Assembly (NCBI RefSeq): GCF_900101335.1
Contig: NZ_FNKA01000001.1
Span: 744,001-808,000, forward strand
Length of the DNA: 64,000 nucleotides
Direction: 5' to 3'
DNA from: Quadrisphaera sp. DSM 44207
Lineage (GTDB): Bacteria; Actinomycetota; Actinomycetes; Actinomycetales; Quadrisphaeraceae
Part shown: positions 29,744 to 38,060 of the stretch, piece by piece
How the letters are laid out: every line of letters starts with the position of its first letter
Numbering within the stretch: the stretch's first letter is position 1
Position numbers and translations under genes: made by a program
The notes under the pieces: model-generated
The model's input: the letters and a program-made list of their open reading frames with translations, nothing else
Databases searched by the model: none
What the model was told of the DNA's origin: nothing

Positions 29744-29854
29744 GGTGTCCTCCGATCCGCGCGTCCCCCACCGGTCGGGAGGACGTGTGCGGCCAGTAGA
29801 GCCGCGCGGGCGCCGCAGCGGCGGGCGCCACGCCGGAAGGCCCGACCGGTCGGC

Positions 29855-30748
29855 TCACTGCGCCAGGTGCCGGCGTGCTGCGGCGGTGACGGCGGCGGCC
29901 GCGCGGTCCAGCGACGGGGAGCGCAGCTTCCACTGCTGCCAGTGCAGCGCGACGTCGATGGCGCCGGAGGGGTCGACGGCCACCAGGTGGCCGCCGGCCT
30001 CCTCGAGGCGGCTCTGCAGATCGGGCAGCATGCCCCAGCCCATGCCCAGGCGGATCGCGGCCAGGAAGTCCGCCGAGGAGGGCACGTAGTGGACCGGCGG
30101 GCGGGCGGAGCCGGTCAGCCGGCCCCGCAGGTACCGGTGCTGCAGGTCGTCCTTGCGGTCGAAGACCACGACCGGAGCGCGGGCCAGGGCCTGTGCCGTG
30201 GGGCCGTCGGGGAACCAGCGCCGGGCCCGCCCCGCCGCCGCCATCGGCCGGTAGCGCATGGTCCCCAGCCGGGTGACCGAGCACCCGGGCACGGGGTCGG
30301 GGTCGGTGGTGACGGCGGCCACGACGGTGCCCGCGCGCAGCAGCGCCGCGGTGTGCTCCTCGTCGTCGCGGTGGACGTCGAAGCACACCCCGTCCGCTCC
30401 GCCCGCCAGGGGGGCCAGGGCGGGCAGCACCCAAGTGGCCAGGGAGTCGGCGTTGACCGCGACCGGCAGCGTCGGCACGCCCCGTCCCGGGCCGGCGTCC
30501 AGCTCGGCGAGGGCGTCGCCGGCCAGCAGCTCGACCTGGCGGGCCAGGCGCAGCAGGACCTGACCGGACTCGGTGGCCCGCACCGGCCGGCTGCGCACCA
30601 GCAGGACCCGGCCGGTGGCGACCTCCAGGGCGCGCAGGCGCTGGCTGACCGCCGAGGGCGTCACGTGCAGGGCCCGCGCGGCGGCCTCGAGGGTGCCCTC
30701 GGAGACCGCGGCGCTCAGGGCGCGCAGCTGCGCCAGGTCCAGCTCCAC
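29855..30748 (-). CDS. LysR-type regulator, ArgP/LysG-like
   Basis: A 297-aa LTTR. The N-terminal helix-turn-helix is LDLAQLRALSAAVSEGTLEA followed by ALHVTPSAVSQRLRALE. The effector domain contains the region SADFLAAIRLGMGWGMLP typical of the ArgP/LysG subgroup, which senses basic amino acids and activates the adjacent exporter gene. It is transcribed divergently from a LysE-family exporter, the classic lysG-lysE layout. TAGCAT lies 8 nt before GTG 30748. The control role is inferred from family and arrangement. Confidence 0.9.
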   Translation of the reverse strand: MELDLAQLRALSAAVSEGTLEAAARALHVTPSAVSQRLRALEVATGRVLLVRSRPVRATESGQVLLRLARQVELLAGDALAELDAGPGRGVPTLPVAVNADSLATWVLPALAPLAGGADGVCFDVHRDDEEHTAALLRAGTVVAAVTTDPDPVPGCSVTRLGTMRYRPMAAAGRARRWFPDGPTAQALARAPVVVFDRKDDLQHRYLRGRLTGSARPPVHYVPSSADFLAAIRLGMGWGMLPDLQSRLEEAGGHLVAVDPSGAIDVALHWQQWKLRSPSLDRAAAAVTAAARRHLAQ

Positions 30749-30819
30749 GAACAGGGATGCTAACGGCGCGGAAGGACCATGAGATTCCCTTCCGCAGGAG
30801 GGGGTCCTACGGTCGCCCG
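30749..30819. promoter_or_regulatory. Divergent lysR-lysE control region
   Basis: 71 bp. An inverted repeat CGGAAGG-N12-CCTTCCG (30769-30794) and a second AGGACC...GGTCCT pair (30773-30808) overlap the place where the lysE -35 would be. The lysE -35 is poor (TTCCCT, 17 nt before the -10), as expected for an activator-dependent promoter. Confidence 0.55.
30808..30813 (+). promoter_or_regulatory. -10 box of a probable leaderless lysE transcript
   Basis: TACGGT ends 6 nt before GTG 30820; no Shine-Dalgarno sequence in the short gap. Confidence 0.55.
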
Positions 30820-31437
30820 GTGCTCCCCGACCTCCTCGCTGCCCTCTCCGGTCTCGGGCTGGGCCTGTCCCTGATCGTGGCGATCGGCGCGCAGAACGCC
30901 TTCGTGCTGCGCCAGGGCCTGCGCCGGCAGCACGTGGGCGCGGTGGTGCTGGTGTGCGTGGTCTCCGACGTCGCGCTCATCCTCGCCGGCGTGGCCGGTG
31001 CGGGCGCCGTCGTCCAGAGCCGGCCCGGGCTGCTCGACGCGGTGCGCGTCGCCGGCGCCGCCTTCCTGGCCGGGTACGGCCTGATGGCCGCCCGCCGGGC
31101 GCTGCGCCCGCAGGCGCTGGCTCCCGGCGGCGGGGTGGCACCGGCCTCCGCGGCGGCGGCGGTGGCCACGGCGCTGGCGCTGACCTGGCTGAACCCGCAC
31201 GTCTACCTCGACACCGTGGTCCTGCTCGGCTCGATCGCCCAGGGCCATCCGGGGCGGCAGTGGTGGTTCGCCGCCGGGGCCGCCCTCGCCAGCACCGCGT
31301 GGTTCACCGCCCTCGGCTACGGCGCCGCGCTGCTGCGCCCGCTGTTCGCCCGGCCCGGCGCCTGGCGGGTGCTCGACGCGGGGATCGCCCTGGTCATGCT
31401 CGCCCTGGCCGCCTCCCTGCTGCTCGCCGCCGGATGA
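30820..31437 (+). CDS. LysE/ArgO family amino acid exporter
   Basis: A 205-aa membrane protein with about six hydrophobic segments. The LysE signature is LSLIVAIGAQNAFVLRQGLR (residues 19-38), followed by ALTWLNPHVYLDTVVLLG in the middle. It exports basic amino acids such as lysine and arginine and prevents their toxic accumulation, for example during growth on peptides. The frame opens 63 nt earlier, but GTG 30820 starts the first helix and has its own -10 box. The divergent LysG-like regulator is the expected activator. Confidence 0.92.
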   Translation: MLPDLLAALSGLGLGLSLIVAIGAQNAFVLRQGLRRQHVGAVVLVCVVSDVALILAGVAGAGAVVQSRPGLLDAVRVAGAAFLAGYGLMAARRALRPQALAPGGGVAPASAAAAVATALALTWLNPHVYLDTVVLLGSIAQGHPGRQWWFAAGAALASTAWFTALGYGAALLRPLFARPGAWRVLDAGIALVMLALAASLLLAAG

Positions 31438-31455
31438 GCGGCGGCGGGCCGGGGT

Positions 31456-31971
31456 CTACGCGGTCGGCAGCGCCGCGCCGTCCCAGCGGGGGCCCACGGC
31501 GCGCAGGACGGCGGTGCGCTCCTCGCCGTCCCCGCTGCCGGTGCCGCCCGCCCCGCGGTGCAGCTCCAGCTCCAGGCGGTCCTGGGCGAGGCGCTCGACG
31601 AGGCCGCGGCCCCACTCGACGACCGTGACGGACTCCTCCAGCGAGGTGTCGAGGTCGAGGTCGTCGACCTCGGCGAGGGAGCCGAGGCGGTAGGCGTCCA
31701 CGTGCACCAGCGCGGGCCCGCCCGCGGTGGACGGGTGCACGCGCGCGATGACGAACGTCGGGGAGGTGACCGGCCCGCGCACGCGGAGACCCTCGGCCAG
31801 GCCCTGCACCAGCGTCGTCTTGCCCGCCCCCAGGTCGCCGGCGAGGACGAGCAGGTCCCCGGCGCGCAGCAGGCCCGCGAGCCGGCGGCCGAGGGCGCGG
31901 GTGTCGTCGGCCGTCGGCAGCCGCAGGACGCCTGCCGCCCCGTCCGCCGTCCTCTCCGACGGGGCGCTCAC
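31456..31971 (-). CDS. tsaE: tRNA threonylcarbamoyladenosine biosynthesis ATPase TsaE
   Basis: A 171-aa P-loop ATPase that drives the TsaB-TsaD cycle in t6A synthesis. Walker A is LAGDLGAGKTTLVQGLAEGL; SPTFVIARVHP and LVHVDAYRLGS follow, then the late motif TVVEWGRGLVE. The C-terminal 30 residues are variable. GTG 31971 overlaps the alr stop by four nucleotides, so it is the last gene of acpS-nnr-alr-tsaE. In most actinobacteria tsaB follows directly; here four accessory genes intervene. Confidence 0.95.
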   Translation of the reverse strand: MSAPSERTADGAAGVLRLPTADDTRALGRRLAGLLRAGDLLVLAGDLGAGKTTLVQGLAEGLRVRGPVTSPTFVIARVHPSTAGGPALVHVDAYRLGSLAEVDDLDLDTSLEESVTVVEWGRGLVERLAQDRLELELHRGAGGTGSGDGEERTAVLRAVGPRWDGAALPTA

Positions 31972-33149
31972 GGCGCTTCCCCGACGTACCGGCGGGGCAG
32001 GCGCGCCGACATCCGGGTGACGACCTCGTAGCTGATGGTCCCGGCCGCCTCCGCCCACTCCTGGGCGGTGGGCGCGCCGTAGCGCCCGTCCCCGAAGAGG
32101 ACCACCTCGTCACCGGCCCGCGCCGTCCCGGCGCCGGGCAGGCCCGCGAGGTCGACGACGAACTGGTCCATGCACACGCGCCCGGCCACGCGGGTGCGTC
32201 CGCCGGCCACGCGCACCGGGCCGGCGCCGCTGGCGGAGCGCGGCACGCCGTCCGCGTAGCCGAGCGGCACCAGGCCCAGGCGCGTCGGCGCGGTGGTCGT
32301 GTACTGGTGGGCGTAGGAGACGCCGTGCCCGGCGGGCACCTCCTTGACGAGCGCCAGGCGCGCGCGCACCGTCATGGCCGGGCGCAGCCCGAAGCGGGCC
32401 GGTCCTCCGAGGTCCGGCACGGGCGAGAGGCCGTAGACCGCCAGCCCGGGGCGGACGAGGTCGAAGCGGGCGTCCGGGTTCGTCAGCGTCGCGGCCGAGT
32501 TGGCCAGGTGCCGGACGGCGAAGCGGGCGCCCGCGGCCTCGGCGAGCGCGACGGCCTCGCGGAAGAGCGCCGTCTGCCGGTGCACCGTGGGGTGCTCGGG
32601 CGCGTCCGCCCACGCGTAGTGCGACCAGGCGCCGACCACCTCCACGGCGCCCTCGGCGCGGGCGGCCAGGGCGGCGGCGACGAGGTCCGGCCAGGCGGCC
32701 GGGGGCGCTCCCTCGCGGCCGAGGCCGGTGTCGACGAACAGGTGCAGGCGCGCCGGGCGGCCCGCGCGCGCCGCGCCGTCCGCGGCCTGGGCCACGGCGC
32801 CCGGCGACGAGGCCGACAGGTCCACGCCGGCGGCGACGGCGGGCGCGAGGTCCTGGCCCGGGGCGAACAGCCAGCACAGCACCGGCGCGCCGATGCCCGC
32901 GGCGCGCAGGGCCAGGGCCTCCTCCAGCTGCGCCACCCCCAGCCACGACGCCCCGCCCGCGAGCGCCGCGCGGGCGCCGGGCACGAGCCCGTGCCCGTAG
33001 GCGTCGGCCTTGACGACGGCCATGACGGCGGCGCGCTCGGCGCGCTCGGCGAGCGCGGCGGCGTTCTCGCGCACGGCGCCGAGGTCGACGACGACCTCCC
33101 CCGCCCAGCCGGCCGGCCACTCCTGCTCGGTCACGGCCACCGCGGTCAC
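31968..33149 (-). CDS. alr: Alanine racemase
   Basis: A 393-aa PLP enzyme making D-alanine for peptidoglycan. The PLP lysine is K47 in AVMAVVKADAYGHG. A GLGREG motif and a conserved HLANSAATL follow. The second catalytic residue is the tyrosine of GVSYAHQY, and RVCMDQFVVDL is in the C-terminal beta domain. GTG 33149 gives a GTGA overlap with the stop of nnr, and its own stop overlaps tsaE; in-frame GTGs close by cannot be excluded as starts. Coupled translation with nnr, acpS and tsaE is expected. Confidence 0.96.
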   Translation of the reverse strand: MTAVAVTEQEWPAGWAGEVVVDLGAVRENAAALAERAERAAVMAVVKADAYGHGLVPGARAALAGGASWLGVAQLEEALALRAAGIGAPVLCWLFAPGQDLAPAVAAGVDLSASSPGAVAQAADGAARAGRPARLHLFVDTGLGREGAPPAAWPDLVAAALAARAEGAVEVVGAWSHYAWADAPEHPTVHRQTALFREAVALAEAAGARFAVRHLANSAATLTNPDARFDLVRPGLAVYGLSPVPDLGGPARFGLRPAMTVRARLALVKEVPAGHGVSYAHQYTTTAPTRLGLVPLGYADGVPRSASGAGPVRVAGGRTRVAGRVCMDQFVVDLAGLPGAGTARAGDEVVLFGDGRYGAPTAQEWAEAAGTISYEVVTRMSARLPRRYVGEAP

Positions 33150-34693
33150 GGCCACGTCCCGGTGGTCAGCAGGTGCGCGACGACGCCCGGCAGGGCCGCC
33201 GCGACCACCTCCGCGTGCAGGGGCCCGCCGCCGCTGGCCGCGAGGGCGGCGCGGCCGTGGACGGCGGCCGCCAGGGCCCCGGCGTCGAGCGGGGCCAGCC
33301 CGGCCGCGAGCAGGGCGCCCGCCACGCCGGCGAGCACGTCCCCGGCCCCCGCGCTCGCCAGCCACGCGGGCGCGTCGGCCTGCGAGCGCACCCGCCCCCC
33401 GGGCGCGACGACGAGGGTCGCGGCGCCCTTGAGCAGCACGGTCGCGCCCGTGGCCTCCGCCGCGGCGCGGGCGCAGCGCAGCGGGCGCGCCGCGACCTCC
33501 TCGCGGGTCACCGGCCCGGTCCCGCCGTCCTCGGCGTCCAGCGCGCTCAGCAGCCGCGCCAGCTCCCCGGCGTGGGGGGTGAGCAGCAGCGGCGCCCGCA
33601 GCGGGCCGTCGTCCAGCACGCGCTCGAGCAGGGCCGGCAGCGCGCCGGCGTCGAGCAGGCAGGGCAGGCCCTCCTCGACGGCCGCGTCGAGGGCGCGGTG
33701 GACGGCGGGCGCCTGGTCGCCGTCCTGCGGGTCGACGCCGGGGCCGGCCACCCACGCCTGCACCCGGCCCGGCCCGGGCACCGCCTCGGGCCAGCGCTGG
33801 CGCACGAGCTCGGTGGGCCGCGGGGGCCCGAGGTAGCGCACCATGCCGGCGCCCGCCCGCACGGCGGCCCCCACGCACAGGACGGCGGCGCCGGTGTACG
33901 CCTCCCCGCCCGCGACGACGCCCACCACGCCGCGCGAGTACTTGTCGCTGGCGCCCTGCGGCACCGGCCACAGGGCGGCGGCGGCCGCGGCGCCCAGGCG
34001 CTCCACGACGAGCTCGCCGGGCTGCGGCGCCGGCAGGCGCAGACCGATGGGGGCGACCACGACGCGCCCGGCGGCGGGCGCGGCGGGCGGCAGCAGCAGC
34101 GCCGGCTTGGCGGCGCCGAAGGCGACCGTCGCGTCCGCGACCACGTGCCGCCCGTCCGGCGGCACCTCCCCGGTGTCCGGGTCCACGCCGCTCGGCAGGT
34201 CGACGGCCACCACCGGCGCGCGCGGCGGGACGGCGGCCACGAGCGCCGCGGCGGACGGCGCCAGGCCCGGGCGGCCGCCGGCGCCGAGCAGGCCGTCGAC
34301 GACGGCGTCCGCTCCGGCCAGCGCGCCGGCGACCAGCGCCGACGAGGCGTCCGCCGCCGCCACCACCCGACCACCGGCCGAGCGGAAGGCGCCCAGGGCG
34401 CGCTCGGAGGCGTGCTCGGCGGCGAGCAGCGCCGTCACCGCGGCGCCCCGGCCCGCCAGCAGGGCGCCCGCCAGCAGCGCGTCGCCGCCGTTGCTGCCGC
34501 CGCCGACGAGGAGCACCACGCGGCTGCCGTAGACGCGCCCGCTCACCGCCCCGCTGCCGTCGACGCGCCCGCGCAGCACGTCGGCGACGACGGCGGCCAG
34601 CGCCGAGGCCGCCCGTCCCATGAGCACGGGGTCGCCGACCCCGGAGGCGGCCTCGGCGCTGCGGACGGCCGCCACCAGGCGCGCGGTGGTCAC
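33146..34693 (-). CDS. nnr: Bifunctional NAD(P)H-hydrate epimerase / ADP-dependent dehydratase
   Basis: A 515-aa repair enzyme for damaged NAD(P)HX. The N-terminal YjeF_N epimerase domain (about 1-225) has [20 protein letters not shown] and [16 protein letters not shown]. The C-terminal ribokinase-like dehydratase (about 240-515) has [36 protein letters not shown] and [17 protein letters not shown]. The two-domain fusion is usual in bacteria. GTGA overlaps link it to both acpS upstream and alr downstream. Confidence 0.95.
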   Translation of the reverse strand: MTTARLVAAVRSAEAASGVGDPVLMGRAASALAAVVADVLRGRVDGSGAVSGRVYGSRVVLLVGGGSNGGDALLAGALLAGRGAAVTALLAAEHASERALGAFRSAGGRVVAAADASSALVAGALAGADAVVDGLLGAGGRPGLAPSAAALVAAVPPRAPVVAVDLPSGVDPDTGEVPPDGRHVVADATVAFGAAKPALLLPPAAPAAGRVVVAPIGLRLPAPQPGELVVERLGAAAAAALWPVPQGASDKYSRGVVGVVAGGEAYTGAAVLCVGAAVRAGAGMVRYLGPPRPTELVRQRWPEAVPGPGRVQAWVAGPGVDPQDGDQAPAVHRALDAAVEEGLPCLLDAGALPALLERVLDDGPLRAPLLLTPHAGELARLLSALDAEDGGTGPVTREEVAARPLRCARAAAEATGATVLLKGAATLVVAPGGRVRSQADAPAWLASAGAGDVLAGVAGALLAAGLAPLDAGALAAAVHGRAALAASGGGPLHAEVVAAALPGVVAHLLTTGTWP

Positions 34694-35079
34694 GGCGCGC
34701 CCTCGCCGGCCGGCGGGCGGGGCGGAGCCGCGGCCTCGGCGACGACGACGGCGGAGGCGATGCCCGCGTCGTGGGAGAGGGAGACGTGCAGGGAGGCCAC
34801 CCCGAGCTCGGCGGCGCGCGCGGCGACCGAGCCGGTGACGCGCAGCACCGGCCGCCCGCTGTCCTCCCGGTGCACCTCGGCGTCGTGCCAGCTCAGGCCG
34901 CGCGGGGCCCCGAGGGACTTCGCGAGCGCCTCCTTGGCCGCGAACCGGGCCGCCAGCGAGGCCAGCGGGAGGCCGCGCTCGGCGGCGGTGAAGACCCGCT
35001 CGGCCAGGGCCGGCGTGCGCTGCAGCGCCTCGCCGAAGCGCGCGACGTCGACGACGTCGATGCCGACGCCCACGATCAC
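34690..35079 (-). CDS. acpS: Holo-[acyl-carrier-protein] synthase
   Basis: A 129-aa phosphopantetheinyl transferase that moves 4'-phosphopantetheine from CoA to ACP. Motifs are [12 protein letters not shown] at the N-terminus with the Mg2+-binding Asp, and [13 protein letters not shown] with the catalytic Glu/Lys. A later [17 protein letters not shown] completes the fold. GTG 35079 was chosen; 69 nt of upstream open frame is Arg-rich and unconserved. It is first in acpS-nnr-alr-tsaE and shares the CoA theme with coaA at 40 kb. No strong ribosome binding site is visible. Confidence 0.95.
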   Translation of the reverse strand: MIVGVGIDVVDVARFGEALQRTPALAERVFTAAERGLPLASLAARFAAKEALAKSLGAPRGLSWHDAEVHREDSGRPVLRVTGSVAARAAELGVASLHVSLSHDAGIASAVVVAEAAAPPRPPAGEGAP

Positions 35080-35185
35080 CGTCGGGTCCCGCTCGCGCTC
35101 ACCCGCCCATCTTGCCCGTCCGCGCCCACCCGTCCACCGCGGGCGCACGGCGCCGTGCCGGAGCGGCGCGCCGGAGCCGACCCGG

Positions 35186-35233
35186 GCGCTGGGCGAGCAC
35201 CAGCACCGGTGCGAGCTAGTGCTCGCCCAGCGC
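35186..35233 (-). terminator. Terminator overlapping the vapC stop
   Basis: Perfect 15-bp arms (35186-35200, 35219-35233) with an 18-nt loop that itself contains GCACCGGTGC. The right arm includes the last codons of vapC, so the toxin end and terminator are one element. Confidence 0.7.
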
Positions 35234-35614
35234 CTCGATCCGGCAGGAGGGTCCGGTCGCGCCCGCGAGCCGCCGGTCGGTGGTGAGCAGGACGGCGTCG
35301 AGCGCCTCGGCCAGCGCGACGTACACGGCGTCCCAGCCGCGCACGGTGTCGCGCAGCTGCCAGGCGCGGTCGAGCAGGAGCCGGTGCCCGAACCGCTCCG
35401 CGGGCCACGCCTCCAGGTCCTCGACCGCCTGGGCGGCCGCGGTGGCGTCCAGGCGTCCCCGCAGGTGCTCGCGCCGGATGACCCCGAAGACCTCGACGTC
35501 GACGGCGTGGGGAGCGGCGTGGTCGCGGTCGGCCGCCAGCCTCTGACGGACCTCCTCGGCGTCCGGCCCGCCGATGATCACCTCGACCAGGCAGGAGGCG
35601 TCAACGACCAGCAC
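35216..35614 (-). CDS. vapC: VapC-type PIN domain ribonuclease toxin
   Basis: A 132-aa PIN-domain protein. The four acidic residues of the Mg2+ site are D5 ([11 protein letters not shown]), E41 (VDVEVFGVI), D95 ([13 protein letters not shown]) and D113 (LLTTDRRL). VapC toxins cleave tRNA or rRNA and are neutralised by the cognate VapB. GTG 35614 overlaps the end of vapB by 14 nt, so the two are translationally coupled, antitoxin first. Longer versions of the frame read through vapB on another frame and are not credible. The cleavage target is unknown. Confidence 0.9.
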   Translation of the reverse strand: MLVVDASCLVEVIIGGPDAEEVRQRLAADRDHAAPHAVDVEVFGVIRREHLRGRLDATAAAQAVEDLEAWPAERFGHRLLLDRAWQLRDTVRGWDAVYVALAEALDAVLLTTDRRLAGATGPSCRIEALGEH

Positions 35615-35846
35615 CGGGCCACCCGCCCCGCTGCTCGTCGAGCGCGTCGAGGACCTGTCGGCGGTCCAGCGTCGAGGAGCGGCGACGCGTGCGCTGGAGC
35701 CACTCCTCGACGCTGGGTCGCGCTGCCAGGCGCGCCGCCTCGACGCGCAGGAGCTCGGGCACGCTCGTCCCGGCTTCGGCGGCGCGCCGGACGAGGCCGG
35801 CGTAGACGTCGTCGTCCAGGTCGCGGATCTGCACGGTCTTCGGCAT
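35601..35846 (-). CDS. vapB: VapB-type (FitA-like ribbon-helix-helix) antitoxin
   Basis: An 81-aa antitoxin. The N-terminal MPKTVQIRDLDDDVYAGL with AAEAGTSVPELLRVEAARLA forms a ribbon-helix-helix DNA-binding domain. The C-terminal part (PSVEEWLQRTRRRSSTLDR, then QVLDALDEQRG) is the toxin-binding tail. It precedes vapC with a 14-nt overlap and should repress its own promoter together with VapC. TATCGT lies 5 nt before ATG 35846 and no ribosome binding site is present, so the message is probably leaderless. An inverted repeat just upstream is the likely operator. Confidence 0.88.
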   Translation of the reverse strand: MPKTVQIRDLDDDVYAGLVRRAAEAGTSVPELLRVEAARLAARPSVEEWLQRTRRRSSTLDRRQVLDALDEQRGGWPGAGR

Positions 35847-35858
35847 CCCCGACGATAA

Positions 35859-35884
35859 CATGCAGAAGTGCATGAGGACATGCA
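35859..35884 (-). promoter_or_regulatory. Candidate vapBC autoregulatory operator
   Basis: Perfect inverted repeat CATGCA-GAAG-TGCATG (35859-35874), followed by a third half-site CATGCA (35879-35884). It lies 7-32 nt upstream of the likely -10 box, where a VapBC complex would block RNA polymerase. Confidence 0.6.
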
Positions 35885-36046
35885 GCACCGCACCACCACG
35901 TCGGCTCCGGTGCGCCCGCGCGCAGCGCACGGGACGCGCCGTGCTGCGGGTGCGCGAGAGCCACGCAGCGCGCAGGCGCATGATGCGGGCACAGCGAACA
36001 CCGCGCCGCGGTCGGCGGCCGGCGCACCGACGAGGTCAGGAACGGC

Positions 36047-38053
36047 GTGGAGCACGGCGCGAGCACCGAGGTGAGCACGACCGACGAGCTGGCGGTCCCC
36101 GCCAGCGTCCCCAGCGCCGCGAGGCGCTCCGGGCCCCGCGGCGGCCTGGCGCGCTGGCTGCTGCAGCACCAGGTGCAGCCGGAGGGCCCTGCCGCGCAGG
36201 AGGACCACGCCCAGCCCCAGGCGTGGTGGAGGGTGATGTGCCTGACGGGGGTGGACTACTTCTCCACCCTGTCCTACCTGCCGGGCATCGCCGCCCTGGC
36301 CGCGGGGGCGCTCTCGCCCCTGGCCACCCTGCTCATCGTCGCCCTCACCCTGTTCGGGGTGCTGCCGATGTACCGGCGGGTGGCGGCCGAGAGCCCGCAC
36401 GGCCAGGGGTCGGTGGCCATGCTGGAGGACCTGCTGCCGTTCTGGCGCGGCAAGCTCTTCGTCCTGGCCCTGCTCGGCTTCGTCGCCACCTCGTGGATCA
36501 TCACCATCACGCTGTCCTCGGCGGACGCGACCGTGCACCTGCTCGAGAACCCCTACGCCCCCGACGTCCTGCACGGCCACGAGGTGGCGGTGACGGTGGG
36601 TCTGCTGGTCCTGCTCGGCGGGGTCTTCCTGCTCGGCTTCACCGAGGCCGTCGCCGTCGCCATCCCGCTCGTGATCGCCTTCCTGTCCCTGAACGCCGCC
36701 GTCGTCGTCGCCGGCGTGCTGGAGGTCGTCGCCCGCCCCGAGGTGCTCCCCGGGTGGACGCGGGCGCTGACCGCGGGGACCGACGGGCCCCTGGACGTCC
36801 TCGGCCCGGCGGTCATCGCCTTCCCCCTGCTGGTCCTGGGCCTGTCCGGGTTCGAGACCGGGGTGAGCATGATGCCGCTGGTGGCCGCCGAGGGCCGCAC
36901 CCGGGCCGAGCGCCTGGCCTCGCGGGTGCGCAACACCCGCAAGCTGCTCACGACGGCGGCCGTGATCATGTCCGGGTACCTGCTGGCCACCACCTTCGTC
37001 ACCACGCTGCTGGTCCCGGCCGAGGAGTTCGAGGACGGCGGCGAGGCCAGCGGGCGCGCCCTGGCCTACCTCGCCCACGAGCTGCTGGGCGAGGGCCTGG
37101 GCACCGCCTACGACGTCTCCAGCATCCTCATCCTCTGGTTCGCCGGCGCCTCGGCCATGGCGGGGCTGATCAACATCGTGCCGCGCTACCTGCCCGGGTA
37201 CGGCATGGCGCCCGAGTGGGGCCGCGCCGTGCGACCGGTGGTGCTCGTCTACACCGCGATCAGCATCGTGATCACCATCGCCTCCGGCGCCGACGTCGAG
37301 TCCCAGGCCGGCGCGTACGCCACCGGGATCCTCGCGATGATGGTCTCCGGCGCCTTCGCCGTCACGGTCTCGGCGGTCCGCCGGCGCCAGCGCAGGAGCG
37401 CCGTCGCCTTCGCCGCGCTGGTCCTGGTCCTGCTCTACGCCCTGGTGGAGAACATCGTCGAGGCGCCCGACGGCATCGCCATCGCGGCGTTCTTCATCGC
37501 CGGCATCGTCACCATCTCCCTGGTCTCGCGGGTCTCGCGCACCACCGAGCTGCGCGCGGACCGCATCACCTTCGACGACGCCGCCCGCCGGTTCGTCACC
37601 GACTCCCTGGCCGCCGACGGGGCCCTGAACCTCATCGCCCACCGCCGGCAGACCGGCGAGCCCGCCGAGTACGCGGCCAAGGAGGCCGCCCAGCGCAGCG
37701 TCAACCCGCTCCCCGGCGCGGCCGACGTGCTCTTCCTGGAGATCGACGTGGTGGACCCGTCCGGGTTCAGCGGAGAGCTCGTCGTGCGCGGGGTGGAGGT
37801 CGACGGGCACCGGGTCCTGCGGGCCGAGAGCGCGGCCGCGCCCAACGCCATCGCCGCGATCCTGCTGGCCCTGCGCGACGCCACCGGGGTGCACCCCCAC
37901 GCGCACTTCGCGTGGTCCGAGGGCAACCCGCTCGTGCACCTGTTCCGGTACCTGCTGCTCGGGCGCGGGGACACCGCCCCGGTGGTGCGGGAGATCCTGC
38001 GCGAGAGCGAGCCCGATCCGCAGCGGCGCCCCTACGTCCACGTGGGAGGGTGA
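36047..38053 (+). CDS. APC family amino acid transporter
   Basis: A 668-aa permease. Twelve or so hydrophobic segments lie between residues about 65 and 500, beginning [21 protein letters not shown], a motif of this large actinobacterial APC subgroup. [21 protein letters not shown] lies in the middle. A 150-residue cytoplasmic C-terminal domain (about 515-668) is typical of the same subgroup. Substrate unknown; amino acids or polyamines are likely. GTG 36047 has AGGA nearby; GTG 36071 is an alternative. It sits between vapBC and glmS, an accessory insertion in the glmS-acpS neighbourhood, and ends 8 nt from the convergent glmS stop. Confidence 0.87.
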   Translation: MEHGASTEVSTTDELAVPASVPSAARRSGPRGGLARWLLQHQVQPEGPAAQEDHAQPQAWWRVMCLTGVDYFSTLSYLPGIAALAAGALSPLATLLIVALTLFGVLPMYRRVAAESPHGQGSVAMLEDLLPFWRGKLFVLALLGFVATSWIITITLSSADATVHLLENPYAPDVLHGHEVAVTVGLLVLLGGVFLLGFTEAVAVAIPLVIAFLSLNAAVVVAGVLEVVARPEVLPGWTRALTAGTDGPLDVLGPAVIAFPLLVLGLSGFETGVSMMPLVAAEGRTRAERLASRVRNTRKLLTTAAVIMSGYLLATTFVTTLLVPAEEFEDGGEASGRALAYLAHELLGEGLGTAYDVSSILILWFAGASAMAGLINIVPRYLPGYGMAPEWGRAVRPVVLVYTAISIVITIASGADVESQAGAYATGILAMMVSGAFAVTVSAVRRRQRRSAVAFAALVLVLLYALVENIVEAPDGIAIAAFFIAGIVTISLVSRVSRTTELRADRITFDDAARRFVTDSLAADGALNLIAHRRQTGEPAEYAAKEAAQRSVNPLPGAADVLFLEIDVVDPSGFSGELVVRGVEVDGHRVLRAESAAAPNAIAAILLALRDATGVHPHAHFAWSEGNPLVHLFRYLLLGRGDTAPVVREILRESEPDPQRRPYVHVGG

Positions 38054-38060
38054 GGCGGGG

